From positions 8,828,406 to 8,892,405 of the forward strand of contig JBBCBC010000027.1 in NCBI GenBank assembly GCA_037126765.1: a stretch of 64,000 nt of DNA. Direction: 5' to 3'. The position numbers and the translations under genes are program-made. Shown piece by piece: positions 1 to 11,776 of this stretch; the stretch's first letter is position 1; each line of letters opens with the position of its first letter. The notes beneath the pieces are model-generated. The model did no database searches, was not told the origin of the DNA, and was given only the letters and a program-made list of their open reading frames with translations. The DNA comes from Stenogyne calaminthoides. Lineage: Eukaryota > Streptophyta > Magnoliopsida > Lamiales > Lamiaceae.

Positions 1-356
1 TGAACTAGAGTCAATCACCTACATGCCTAACCCCTAGACCATTGAAAGGACTAGTTTGTACATGAATACTCAAAGTTTTGGTGAAGGGATCAACCAAATT
101 ATCTTCCATGGGAACACATTCCAACTCTATCTCTCCTCTAGCGATTATCTCTCTTATCAAGTGATAACGCCTTGGTACATGCTTGTTTTTGTTATTGGAT
201 CTCAGTTCCTTAGCTTGCGCAACCTCGTCAGTGTTGTCACAATACAACTTTATTGGACTTCCGGCACTCGGAACTACCCCTAGTTCATTTAAGAACTGCT
301 TTATCCAGACAACCTCTTTGGCAGCTTCCGCCGCAACAATGTACTCAGCCTTGGTT
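1..356 (-). pseudogene. Element D RNase H, C-terminal fragment
   Basis: This is the end of the copia RNase H domain of element D. Read on the minus strand it contains AEYI, EAAKEVVW, the catalytic-region YCDN motif, a KH.. RYHLIREI stretch and DPFTK, the usual C-terminal signature of Ty1/copia pol. It directly continues the coding piece at 53578-54937: the frame joins across the removed LTR-A1 insertion and one copy of its GTTGA duplication. The 3' LTR of D must lie to the left of the window. At least one alanine-to-glutamate type change is visible in the YCDNT motif region, so activity is doubtful. Confidence 0.88.
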
Positions 357-1063
357 GTTGATGTTATTGTTAGTGTCCTAGAGACAATCTATTGTAAGGA
401 CATAATACTCGATGATATTCAGTTTGATTTAATATTATAGTTCACTAAATATTAATGCATGACAATACACTAGTTTGAATATTATGTTTGATTGTTTGCA
501 TTTATTCATACAAGTGTTCCCATGAGTCATTGTTGTCATTGAGGTTGTGAGAACTCAGATGACTTAAGCATGATTCTCAAATAGCCCCAATCAAGGATCA
601 TCAAGAATGAGATATTGATGATACAAATGGAGATTTGTGTGCGATCTGCATCATACTCTTGGAGAGTGTAGTAAGATCTCACTTGCTACGAGATACTAGG
701 TATCTCATGATGGATGCACAAATACCTTAGAGGGTATTGGTATACCCATCCGAGAAACCTTTTGATGTATTTTCCACTATATATGTCTACGGGTGTCTCG
801 GTTAGTGGGAGCAATGCGATACTCCTTTGACTTGAGGTCAATACGCACGACATGTGTGTTGGGGTTATACTGAAAAGTATGCCTTTTTTATTTTGTATAA
901 CCAAACTGAAGTTTCTTTATTTATTTACTGAAATAAATCATTTAATCACTGTTGCATTAAATATGAATGAATGTTATATATGTTTATTGCAAACCCGTTC
1001 AATAAGACAGTACATATTACATTGTAGTTAATTTGGTGATACCCGATCACTGAAGATCAAATT

Positions 1064-2844
1064 TGATGGTCCCGATTTTAAGTGGAGAAAACCCAATTTT
1101 GCGCGTGCGGAAGCGAATCATTTTGTGTGATGCATATAAAACAGGGGTGAGGGAATGGTGATACCAAATTTTTCGCTTTTAAGAACGATGTGTGTTGTTT
1201 TGCTTGTAATCGAATGCATATGGCAAGTATGACCATAAAGCAGTAAAGAACACACAATATTTTATTTTATAGTGGTTGGATTTAAACCCGTCCTACATCC
1301 ACTCTTCCCTTAACACAGGGCACCTTAACCGAACTTAACTGCGGGACTTATACCCCTCACGGGATGGCCGAGATGTTTACCGAAGTTCACTTTCAGCGGA
1401 TTTATCTCTTACGAGATTGCCGATAGATGTTTCTGAAGTTCACACTCAAGCGGGACTTATCTCCTTACGGGATTGCCGATAGATGTTTGCCGAGTTCACA
1501 CTCAAGCGGGACTTATGTTACGGGATTCGATAGATGTTCGAGTTCACTCACCTACAAACTTAACCTAACTTTGAGTTTGGGTAAAGGTTTGTTAGGTTTC
1601 CAACTAGGTTGAGATTTCCCCTTACATTTATTTAGCCTCAATGCTAAGGATGGGAAAATCTCTCTAAGCTTAGGATATAACATTTGTGCTTAGATCTTGG
1701 GTAGAACACTCTTGAATATATGCGTGTATTTCTAGATCTGTGTTCTATGGTGGGAATGCTTGAGTATATAGGATTGGGAGCACAATTCCTGTTGAATGCC
1801 TTAGCCGTAATACGATCAAAGCCATATTTCGTAACTCGCGATCATCCGCACACGACCTTGGTGGGAACCTATTTGGAACCCATATCTTCTTAGCTCTGTA
1901 GCATCGTTTGCTACATTCTCCACACTCTTTCGCATTAATTCCACACTTGATAATGAAGGAAGAACTTGTATTTATAGTGTGGATTTGAATGTTACCGTTA
2001 GAGAGAATCACATTCAAATCCATACCTCTCTGTAGCTTTTTGCAGCTTTTCAAGCCTGCCGTCTTCCTTTCATTGGTCCACGTCAGCTGAATCTAACGGC
2101 TATATTCTTCAGTTTCTTCTGAGTCTCTAACGGCTATATTATTCGGGATCTTCCGAGTCTCGGGATCTTGATTCTATCTCGAGCCTTGAGTTATCTCGAG
2201 CCTTGAGTTATCGAGCCTCCGGGTTCTTCAAGAACTCATCGAGTCTCGTGTTCTTGATTCCAGACTTCTCTTGGCGGACCTTGTTCGATCAGCATACCGA
2301 CACTCGAGCTTACGAAGTTGGGATTCTCAATTCAGATATCCCGACCCTCAGTCACATCGACTCGCTATCCGATTTCTTCTTTCCGATCCGATCAAACTCG
2401 ACCGATCGATCAACATATCTTCAATATCATCTCGAATAACATTAGGTCATCCGCATCGAGGTTAGCATATCGTTATCATATCCGATCTCGTCGATCTCTC
2501 ATCTCATCCGCTCATCTTCATATCCGATCTCGATCACGCCCCGATCTTGATCGATCTCTTTTGCTCATCTTTTGATTTGCAACCTTCTCTTCGATTTCTT
2601 CGGCTTTTAGCTTTTCTTTTCTTCCATTTTTTGCTCATTTCATCGCCTAACTCCGAACTCATCGACTCATCCGATCTTGATCATTCTCGTCTGCAACTTA
2701 AATCGATCTCGATCATCTTCTTCGATTTTCGTGAGTTCCTCGATTTGTTCTCTCGTTCCCCTTAACTTGTTATCTGTAAAATAACTTGAATAACACAAGT
2801 TGATAATGTTTTGGCATAATTCATCAAAACTAAAATATCCCAAA
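1064..2844 (-). repeat. Solo LTR-E1 inside 5' LTR of C
   Basis: On the plus strand this runs from TGATGGTCCCG to AAATATCCCAA, the reverse of the LTR-E at 56889-58171 (TGTTGGTCCCG to ATATCCCAACA). The duplication AAATT is seen at 1059-1063 and 2845-2849, and LTR-C resumes exactly after it. The terminal TG..CA has decayed. Sense (minus strand) TATA box TATAAATA is at 1969-1976. At 1330-1555 it holds about four degenerate tandem units ending in GATGTTT.CCGAGTTCAC. At 1781 bp it is about 500 bp longer than LTR-E2. Confidence 0.88.
1330..1555 (-). repeat. Tandem repeat in LTR-E1
   Basis: About four imperfect units of roughly 60 bases follow each other. Each contains a GGGACTTAT.TC block, ACGGGATTGCCGATAGATG and GAGTTCACACTCAAGC. 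A related three-unit version is in LTR-E2 at about 57095-57255. The unit number differs between the two LTRs. Confidence 0.75.
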
Positions 2845-3142
2845 AAATTAAACACCCTCGTAATAAAGTACAAATTCACAACCCCGATGGAAATGAGCGA
2901 ACCATCCTTGAACGGTTGAAGTGTGAGACCCAAATTGGTCTGTCTTGACTAAGGGATCACACTACTAAGACTTAGGTGCTGTTGAATGAGGACCTACAGG
3001 AGGACAAATTCTTCGGTACTGAATATACAAGAATTAGACCTCAGTGGTGCGTTGTTTCTTAATCTCCATCACTTAAATAGGATCGTGTGAAATTTATAAC
3101 TATTGCTTTGACTTATGATGGGAAGAGAGTCAATACGATTCG

Positions 3143-4821
3143 TGTTGGGAAAATCGGGGTGCCCGGATCTATTCGAGGTGATTATTTAAATACATATTTA
3201 AATTAAACAGTTAATTACTAACATGAATTAATCCTAAATCAATTCAACATAATAATAAACAACATGCGTACACATAATTCACGTAAGTCCTAAACATGTG
3301 GAACTAGGAGTTACGGAAATACTAACCTCTTGAAGAATCAACCGGATGAATCAACCCAAGAGCCTTCCCAAATATATCCCCAAAGTCCACGAACTTTATC
3401 CGGTGGGAAGATTTCAACGAACGATTTTAATGGGAGATAAATAAAATATTTTGCTACCACCTTTGTGGATTTATAATATTTCCAACACATGGAATTGCAC
3501 TTGGGAATGAAGAGCTCATCCCCTATAAATAGGGAGGAGGGGGGCGAAAATTAGGGTTGAAAAAACAAGGAAGAAATTTTTTTCTTGGTCTCCAAAAAAT
3601 CTTGAATATATCTCCTATATTCTTTTCTCCTTAATTAAATTTTCCATAAAAATCTCCTTCCCTCTTCTACCTTGATATTTTTGAAATTAACAAAATATAA
3701 GGAGTCAAGATTTGACTTCTTGGATTTATGGGATAATAATTATCTCTTTCCATAAAATATCTACAAGAAAATCAAGACAATCTTTTCTTCCTTTTATTTA
3801 CATAATTTTCGAAAATTACTACTTGGAAATATAGCAAGAATATTTTCTTCTCTCTCTCATTAATTGGACTATATTTTGGGCTATTTGGGGGGCCTTTAGG
3901 AGAATTAAGATTGAACCTTCAATGGACTATGAAGCTTTAATATTTGGGCCAAATATTATTCAAGTCCATTAATATTAATTTACTCCACTATAAAATTAAT
4001 ATTGAACTATCCATCTTAACCCATATTACGGTTTCACATATAACATGGCTCCCGGTCATTATTTCTCGCGTTTAAGATTATCTTAGTCCATTAATTAATT
4101 AAGCCACTGAACAAGCTTTATATTAATTAATATCTTTGTCCTTGGAGTAAAGACAGCTCAACATTATTATCCATGCCGGAAATAAATTTCCACTTGCAAG
4201 ATTTGGTATGATAAAGGATATGAGCCCACCAAGGGGACAAATCAAGCAAGACGACTTAGACGCCGATTCTCCGTGATAAATGTCAAAGAATCGTCATGTA
4301 ATTAATAATATTGCCCAAGATATAAGGTATCAAATCGCATTGACTCTCTTCCCATCATAAGTCAAAGCAATAGTTATTAATTTCATACGATCCTATTTAA
4401 GTGACGGAGATTAAGAAACAACGCACCACTGTGGTCTAATTCTTGTATATTCAAGATCAAGAATTTATCCTCCTCAGAGGTCCTCATTCAACGCACCTAA
4501 ATGCGCTTAGTGTGATCCTTGGGATGCTAACTGGTCTCACACTTCAACCATTCATGATGGTTAGTTCATTTTCATCTGGGTTGTGAATTTGTACTTAATT
4601 ACGAGGGCTGTTAATTTGATCTTCAGTGATCGGGTATCACCAAATTAACTACAACGTAATATCTTTGTCTTATTGAACGGGTTTGCAATAAACATATGTA
4701 ACATTCATTCATATTTAATGCAACAAATGATTAAATAATTTATTTCAAATAAATAAATAAGAAACTTCAGTTTTTTGGTTATACAAAGTAAAAAGCATAC
4801 TTTTCAAAGATAACCCCAACA
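3143..4821 (-). repeat. 3' LTR of C'
   Basis: On the plus strand it runs from TGTTGGGAAAATCGGGG to TAACCCCAACA. It is the reverse complement of LTR-C and 1679 bp long, matching the other copies. The reverse of the LTR-C TATA region (CCCCTATAAATAGGGAGG) is visible near 3522-3539. Confidence 0.92.
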
Positions 4822-4832
4822 ATCTCCCACTT
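4822..4832 (-). other. Polypurine tract of C'
   Basis: The minus strand reads AAGTGGGAGAT immediately before the 3' LTR. Element C has a matching GGGAGAT at 14538-14544. Confidence 0.75.
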
Positions 4833-4893
4833 ATACTCAAAGTCCTTTTAAGTATACTACAACATGTCTCGTGGTTCTATGTGACATCTAATG

Positions 4894-6680
4894 TCACCCC
4901 CACACTAACCTAATAATATTTCTCCCACTTATACTCAAAACAGATTGGAAAGGTCCTTGACACCCATTCCATCCACATGTCTCTCGAATGTACTCTGAGG
5001 CGGAGACCCTTTGTGAATGGATCGCCAGGTTGTCTTCCGATGCAATCTTAGCCACCTCAATATCTCCTCTCTTAATGATTTCTAAGATGAGATGGTATTT
5101 TTCTTTCAATGTGTTTGTTGGTTTTGTGGGCTCTCGGTTGCCCTTTGAATTTCAGAATCGCTCGGCGTTATCACAAAGAGACCGTGATTTTGCCGGGCAA
5201 ATTCGGGACCACATCCAAGTCCACCAGGAGGTTCTTGAGCCAAACCGCTTCCTTCGTTGCTTCACAAGAAGATAACGTACTCGGCTTCCATGGTAGAATC
5301 AGCGATGCATTTCTGCTTTACGCTTCTCCATGTCATGGCTCCCCCCCATGCAGAACACACTACCCGAGGTAGACTTTCTGGAGTCAATGTCCGATTGAAA
5401 TCCAAGTCCGTGGTAACCGAATGGGGATCGATCGGTATCGACTTGTAAACCAACATTACATCTCGTGGTCCTTTTCAGGTACTCATAATGTTCTTTACTG
5501 CAGTCCAATGCTCTTTCCCAGGGTTACTTTGATATCTTGTCACCATGCCTACGTCAAAGCAGATATCCGGTCTCGTACACAACATTGCATACACGAGGCT
5601 TCCCACAGCTGAAGCATAAGGGATGCCCTTCATGTCATCTATCTATTTCTGTGTCTTGGGACACATCTCTTTGGATAGATGGATTCCGTGTCTATAGGGT
5701 ACAAAGTCTTTCTTGGAATCCTGCATGCTAAAGCACTTCAAAATAGTGTCTATGTATGAGGCTTGCGAAAGCCGGATCATTCTATTCCTGCGATCTCGAG
5801 TGATCTTGATCCTAGGATGTGACCGGCTTCCCCTAAGTCCTACATATCAAACTATTTTGACAGCCATGCCCTTATGTCTGATAACACCTTTACATCATTT
5901 CCGATGAGCAGAATGTCATCCACGTATAATACCAAAAATACCAATGCAGTTTCGTCACGCTTTTTATAGACACAACTTTCAAATTCATTTTGATCGAATC
6001 CGTAGGATTTTATAACTTGATCAAAACACTGATTCCAAGCTCGGGATGCTTGCTTCAGTCTATAAATGGACTTCGAGCTTGCAAACCGGATGCTCTTCGC
6101 CTTTTTTCAATGAAGCTTTCGGGTTGTTGCATATAGATTTCTTCATCAAGATTTCCATTTAGGAAAGCTGTCTTGACGTCCATTTGCCAGATCTCAAAAT
6201 CTAGATGCGCAACAATCAACAAGAGAATGCGGATGGACTTGAGCATGGCTATGGGCGAAAAGGTTTCCTCATAATCGATCCCTTCTTTCTAAGTGTACCC
6301 TTTCGCCACAAGTCTTGCTTTGAAGGTTTCAACCCTTCCGTCTGGTCCCCTTTTTGTCTTGTATACCCACTTGCATCCGATGGGTTTTACCCCATCAAGT
6401 GGTTCGACTAGCTCCCACACCTTGTTGTGATCCATTGAACCCATCTCGGCTTCCATTGCTGTTTGCCAAGATTGAGCATCTTTGTCTTGGATTGCCTCGT
6501 TGTAGGACCATGGATCTGATTCTTCTGCGGAGATCAAGTCCGAAGACTCTCTGATCCCCAAGAATCTCTCGGGTTGTCTGATAACCCTCCCACTACGACG
6601 AGGTTCCGATTGTGTAGGCGTGACGTTTGGTATATCATTTTGTACAATTGGCAACGGAGTTGGCCCACTAAGTTCTTCTA
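4894..6680 (-). pseudogene. C' reverse transcriptase and RNase H
   Basis: On the minus strand this holds copia RT followed by RNase H. The RT palm begins with a GCKWVYK motif near 6370. The catalytic YVDD box is at 5915-5926, and KYLKRT, STSGSVFCMGG and a trailing RGDIEVAKI block mark RNase H. A TAG stop lies in GYT*KEG near 6290, where element D has glutamine. Many small frameshifts divide the rest below 6246. The domain order and motifs match element C at 12807-14433. It is not translatable. Confidence 0.85.
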
Positions 6681-7615
6681 AGGTAATTTCACTTCTAGGC
6701 TTTCGACTGTTCATATAGTCTTCTTCCAAAAATCTAAAGTGAGTACTGATTACCACCTTTTGATCTTCAGGACCATAGAACATGCATCCTTTAGTTCCTT
6801 CGGGGTACCCTATGAACATCCTTAATTCCGAACGTGCATCCAATTTACCGGCTTCCTTGTCTAGCACGTATGCCGGACACCCACAGATCCTGATGTGTCC
6901 AAAACTGGGCTTGCGCCCCGTCCACAATTCTCTCAGAGTTTTAGGTACCGATTTGGATGGCACTAGGTTCAGAATATAAGCCGCTGTTTCTAATGCGTAA
7001 CCCCAGAACAATTTTGGTAAACCCGCATAACTCATCATCGACCTTACCATTTATAAAAGCGTTCTATTCCTTCATTCTGCAACCCCGTTTTGTTGAGGGG
7101 TACCGGGTGTAGTCAACTGGGATGCAATCCCCACTTCTGATAGGTAGTTCAGAAATTCATCGCTGAGGTGTTCGCCTCCACGATCAGATCGTAGAAACTT
7201 GATATTTTTTCCCTTATGATTCTCTGCTTGAGCCTTAAATTCTTTGAATTTATCAAAGGTCTCAGATTTATGCTTCATTAGGAAAATGTATCTGTAGCGT
7301 GAGTAATCATCGATAAAAGTAACGAAATACTCGTAGCCACCTCTAGCTTTGATTTGCATTGGACCACACACATCGGTGTGAACGATTTCTAACACTTCTT
7401 TAGCTCTAAGCCCCTTGGATCCAAATGCCCTCTTGCTCATTTTACCTTCCAAGCACGATTGGCAAGTCGGAAATGGCTCAATTTGGAGAGACCCCAAAGA
7501 ACCATCTTTCACCAACCTTTGAATCCTTTTCGGGTTAATATGACCTAATCTTAGGTGCCAAAGAAGTGTCTCGTTCACGTCAGCTGAGCGCTCTTGTTTA
7601 CAAGAAATAGTAGAT
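6681..7615 (-). pseudogene. C' integrase and GAG-pre-integrase
   Basis: The minus strand encodes the zinc-binding LWHLRLGHIN segment and SCLEGKM, then the catalytic core with HTDVCGP and FIDDYSRY, and finally QQNGVAE. These are the D, D and E regions of a copia integrase. The C-terminal part continues through CGCPAYVLD and a segment with RRSGRVIRQPE, which leads into RT. One break near 7050-7072, just after the QQNGVAE motif, removes the frame. This copy preserves several glutamine codons that are stops in element C. Confidence 0.87.
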
Positions 7616-8226
7616 GTGTTATAGGATGCATTTTGTGAGTGATGTGCATAGTTAATAATATAGAGATTGTTCCTCAAAGTTCCATGACAGATAATCACAT
7701 CGTTACGAAAAAAAGGTAACATCTTTATTAAAACGAATAGAATATCCATCGATAAACAGTTTAGAAATTGAAATAAGGTTTTTCCGAAAAACAGGAACAT
7801 AAAGAACATCTCTTAAAATTAACTTCTTGTCTCCAAAAGACAGGTGCACGTCTCCCATTGCTTCAGATGCCACTCTCGTAGCATTGCCTAGCGTGATGAG
7901 GATTTCGCTCCCACTAAGTTGTCGTAAAACAAACATGACCAATGGATTCCGTATCAACTACCAACGAATAAGAAGTGTACGATGCCAAACAGGTTTCAAC
8001 TTTCCATTCCTTTTGGGATTGGAACAGGCCAACCTCCATTGTCCTTTACAGCAGTTTGAAGCACTTGCCCTCTAGATTTCATTGACACTACCAGCATCCC
8101 TCATCTTACCATTGTCTTTGGCAACAGTTGAGTTTGATTGCTTATGGCTTTTGGTCCTCTTCTTCTTCTTGCCTTCCCTTGACCTAGAAGATGAAGATGG
8201 ACCACTTGCAGTCAAGGCTTGAGTTT
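7616..8226 (-). pseudogene. C' protease and gag C-terminal fragment
   Basis: On the minus strand the GDKKLILRDVLYVPVF and ISISKLF segments correspond to the protease C-terminal half of element C. The gag remnant near 8090-8220 has a serine run followed by a lysine/arginine-rich tract, as in C just before its zinc knuckle. The zinc knuckle and protease active site are damaged by a deletion around 7940-8080. The element ends abruptly at about 8226. Confidence 0.75.
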
Positions 8227-9014
8227 TTGGGCAATATTATTAATTACATGACGATTGCTGACATTTAATACGGAGAATCGCGTGCAAGTACGTCTTGCTT
8301 GATTTGTCCCCTTGGTGGGCTCATATCCTTTATCATGCCAAATCTTGCAAGTGGAAATTTATTTCCTGCGTGGATAATAATGTTGAGCTGTCTTTACTCC
8401 AAGGACAAATATATTAATTTATATAAAGCTTGTTCAGTGGCTTAATTAATTAATGGACTAAGATAATCTTAAACACGGGAAATAATGACCGGGAGCCATG
8501 TTATATGTGAAATCGTAATATGGGTTAAGATGGATAGTTCAATATTAATTTTATAGTGGAGTAAATTAATATTAATGGACTTGAATAATATTTGGCCCAA
8601 AATATTAAAGCTTCATAGTCCATTGGAGGTCCAATCTTAATTCTCCTAAATGCCCCCCAAATAGCCCAAAATAAAGTCCAATTAATGAGTGAGAGAAGAA
8701 AATATTCTTGCTATATTTCCAAGTAGTAATTTTCGAAAATTATGTAAATAAAAGGAAGAAAAGATTGTCTTGATTTTCTTGTAGATATTTTATGGAAAGA
8801 GATAATTATTATCCCATAAATTCAAGAAGTCAAATCTTGACTCCTTATATTTTGTTAATTTCGAAAATATCAAGGTAGAAGAGGGAAGGAGATTTTTATG
8901 GAAAATTTAATTAAGGAGAAAAGAATATAGGAGATATATTCAAGATTTCTTGGAGACCAATAAAAAATTTACTTCCTTATTTTTCCAACCCTAATTTTTG
9001 CCCCCCTTCCTCCC

Positions 9015-9022
9015 TATTTATA
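9015..9022 (+). promoter_or_regulatory. TATA-like box in 5' LTR of C
   Basis: TATTTATA sits between a C-rich stretch and GGGGATGAGCTC. The position is conserved in all LTR-C copies, consistent with the retroelement core promoter. This is inferred from position and sequence only. Confidence 0.5.
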
Positions 9023-9405
9023 GGGGATGAGCTCTTCATTCCCAGGTGCAATTCCATGTGTTGAAAATATTATAAATCCACAAAGGTGGTAGCAAAATAT
9101 TTTATTTCTCTCCCATTAAAATCGTTTGTTGAAATCTTCCCACCGTATAACATTCGTGGACTTTGGGTATATATTTGGGAAGGATCTTGGGTTGATTCAT
9201 CCGATTGATTCTTCAAGAGGTTAGTAATTCCGTAACTCCTAGTTCTGCATGTTTAGGACTTACTTGAATTATGTGTACGCATGTTGTTTATTATTATGTT
9301 GAATTAATTTAGGATTAATTCATGGTAGTAATTAACTGTTTAATTTAAATATGTATTTAAATAATCACCTCGAATAGATCCGGACACCCCATTTTTCCCA
9401 ACAAC

Positions 9406-9417
9406 AGGTATCAGAGC
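9406..9417 (+). other. Primer binding site of C
   Basis: AGGTATCAGAGC starts two bases after the LTR end CCCAACA. It matches the plant initiator-Met tRNA 3' end (TGGTATCAGAGC in other elements here) except for the first base. Confidence 0.85.
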
Positions 9418-10488
9418 TCTGGTTTCGAGCTTTGATTTTTTAAATTGTTATTTAAATTGTTGGACATTAAATTGAAATTGGATAGTAGAATTGCTAGATC
9501 TGTTTTGCAGGTATCCAATTGTCATGGTATTTAATGTGTTTTTTTTCATGCGTATGAATGAATGGTTTTTAATTCGACTCGTTCGGATTTGTTTTTGTCA
9601 TGAGAAAATCCACGAGTAGATTAGGCTATTTAATTTGTTCAATGTAATAAACTAGTCTAAATTTAAGGTATTTATTTTTGTTAAATAAATTATAACCTGA
9701 TCAAAGACGGAGACGAGTTAAAGATGGATCCGGAACCGTACGTGGGTGACGTGCGCCGCGAGAAATGTTCCAAGGAGGGAGATGCCTTGACGACGACGCC
9801 ACACGATTACTTATGGGGCGCTTAGGCGCCAAGGCAGGATCGACCAAGGCGGGCTGCCGAGGTGAGCTGCCGAGGCATGCTAAGGCGAGCTGCCGAGGCC
9901 GCCTATAGCACACGGGCGACGTAAGGCACAAGGCTTTAGGCGACGCGAACACGGCGCCCGGCCAATGCTTGACGGGATTGGAGGCAAAGGCATCCCGATC
10001 ATGAAAGCTGCTTGGCGTGGAGAAATTCAAGATGGCATTTTTTCAAAATCAAGCCAAAGAAAATCAAACCATGAGAGTTGGATAATTTGTGCCTAATGTG
10101 TTTATTTTATGCTTTGCTTGATTTATTACTGTTGTATTTTCTTGTGCTTTATTTAATTTGTTACTTTATTTAATCATGGTTATTACTTAGGTATAAAATT
10201 GATAGTTATATACTTCTCCGAAGTCCCTGTCAATTTTATATTGGTCAAAATGGTTTTATTTATTAATTTTTTAATTAAAGGTTTGTAACTGTTCTTGTTT
10301 GTAACCTGCTTGAATGTGATTTAAATGATGACCCTCTCACGAGGCTCATTTAAATCTGTTTTGAGATGTTGGCTGATGCATGTTCATATTTTTTTGAGAT
10401 TTTAATATGAATCATGTGATCGAATTATGTGATTTAATTTTGTGTTGATCTGGATATTGATACAAAATCTATGTTTATTCGATTCATC
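9418..10488 (+). other. Untranslated leader of C with a GC-rich island
   Basis: This is about 1.1 kb between the PBS and gag with no coding evidence. Most of it is T-rich. The stretch 9715-10025 is strikingly GC-rich and contains three near-copies of GAGCTGCCGAGG at 9851-9862, 9864-9875 and 9887-9898. A 109-codon open frame on the minus strand across the island looks like a by-product of its composition. The island may be a structured leader or captured sequence. Confidence 0.7.
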
Positions 10489-11380
10489 ATGTCGCAACCT
10501 TTTAATCCAATCGTTCAATATCTCGAAAAGATAACCTCCTCACTGGAGAAAACTTTGTTGATTGTATCGAAAACTCACTATTGTCCTCACTGCACAAAGC
10601 CATAACTGGGTTCTTACTACACCCAAACAAGAAAAGCCATCTGACGAGTCAACAAAAGAGGCTAAGAAAGAATATGATAACTGGGAGCATTCTAACGAAA
10701 TGGCAAAGTGTACCATCTTGGCTTCAATGTCAGATGTGTTGCAACACCAACACTAAAACATTGAGACCACTGCGGAAATCATGGTCAATCTTAAAGCAAC
10801 GTTTCAACATCAGAACCGTGTGGCTCGGCAGATCACCATGAGGGACATGCTCTCTATGAAAATGGTGGAGGGAACACCCGTAAGGGAACATGTTCTCCAG
10901 ATGATGGCTCACCTCAACAAACTTGAGGTGCTTGGAGCTGAATATGACATCGAGACCCAGATCGATTTCATACTCCATTCCCTGCCCAAGAGCTTTGAAC
11001 AATTTAGGCTGAATTATCAAATGAATAATCCAAAGTTCACTTTGCCTGATCTGTTGCAAGCTCTTGTCTCGGCTGAAGGAATTTTAGGAGAGAGTAGTCA
11101 AGCCTTAGCGGCAGTTGGGCCTTCTTCTTCTTCTAGGCCAAAGGAAGGCAAGAGGAAGAGGAAACCCAAAAGCGAAAGCCAAGCTAACTCGAGTGTTGCC
11201 AAAGACAAAGGAAAGGTGAAGAGGGATGGTGGAGCAAAGAATCCGGCTAAGGGGAAGTGCTTCAACTGCGGTAAAAAGGGACATTGGAGGTTAGCCTGTT
11301 CCAAACCCAAAAGGAATGGAAAGAAAGGTAATTCACACTCACTAGTTGTTGAAACATGTTTAGCGGAGTATGCTACCCAT
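10489..11380 (+). pseudogene. Element C gag
   Basis: Gag forms the particle that packages copia RNA. The likely start is the ATG at 10489 (MSQPFNPI). The frame then breaks near 10560-10590, and an in-frame TAA lies at 10754-10756. Downstream is a long intact stretch with the copia gag (UBN2-type) features KEYDNWEHSNEMAKCTI, the region around MRDMLSMKM, and LPKSFEQF. After a K/R-rich basic linker comes a CCHC zinc knuckle, CFNCGKKGHWRLAC, at 11258-11299 with all four ligands. Gag and pol appear to be one frame. Confidence 0.9.
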
Positions 11381-11776
11381 TCGTGGGTATTGGATACGGG
11401 ATCCATTGATCATGTATGTTTTACATTGCAGGGTTTCAAGCAGACCCGACAACTAAGTGAGAGTGAGATCCTCATCACGCTAGGCGATGCTACGAGAGTG
11501 GCAGCTAAAGCAGTGGGAGAAGTGCACATGTCCTTTGGCGACAAGACGTTAATTTTAAGAGATGTTCTTTATGTTCCTGTTTTTCAGAAAAACCTTATTT
11601 CTATTTCTAAACTGTTTATCGATGGATATTCTGTTCATTTTAATAAAGATGTTACTATTTTTCGTAACGATGTGATTATCTGTCGTGGAACTTTGAGGAA
11701 CAATCTCTATATTATTAACTGTGCACATCACTCACAAAATGCATCCTATAACACATCTACTATTTCTTGTAAATGA
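11381..11776 (+). pseudogene. Element C aspartic protease
   Basis: Retropepsin matures the polyprotein. The WVLDTGS active site is present, with DTG at 11393-11401, followed by DGYS- and LRNNLYIIN-type segments. It continues in frame from gag. The usual CSHH motif after DTG is altered (SIDHVC). The frame ends at an in-frame TGA (11774-11776) that in C' is a sense codon within the same surrounding sequence. Confidence 0.87.

Larger units (their letters stand above)
3143..8226 (-). mobile_element. Truncated copia element C' (inverted copy of C)
   Basis: This is a second member of family C, inverted inside the 5' LTR of C. From left to right on the plus strand it has the 3' LTR (3143-4821), the PPT and then pol and gag read on the minus strand. 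At about 8226 it breaks off in the gag/zinc-knuckle region and host LTR-C resumes. Its own 5' LTR, PBS and gag N-terminus are missing, together with a few bases of host LTR, so the right-hand target duplication is absent. Its coding sequence is closely similar to that of C, which makes it a useful outgroup for finding which C stops are derived. Confidence 0.9.
857..9403 (+). repeat. 5' LTR of element C (interrupted)
   Basis: LTR-C sequence lies at 857-1063, 2845-3142 and about 8226-9403. It begins TGTTGGGGTTATAC and ends TTTCCCAACA. The gaps are solo LTR-E1 and truncated element C'. Compared with the uninterrupted solo LTR-C at 49152-50842, about 12 bases are missing at the C' right border. 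A TATA-like TATTTATA lies at 9015-9022, followed by GGGGATGAGCTC, at the same place in every LTR-C copy. Confidence 0.9.

Noticed and set aside
9701..10030. 109-codon minus-strand open frame, Pro/Arg-rich
   Set aside because: It coincides with the GC-rich island in the C leader. No domain is seen, and it is on the strand opposite to the element.
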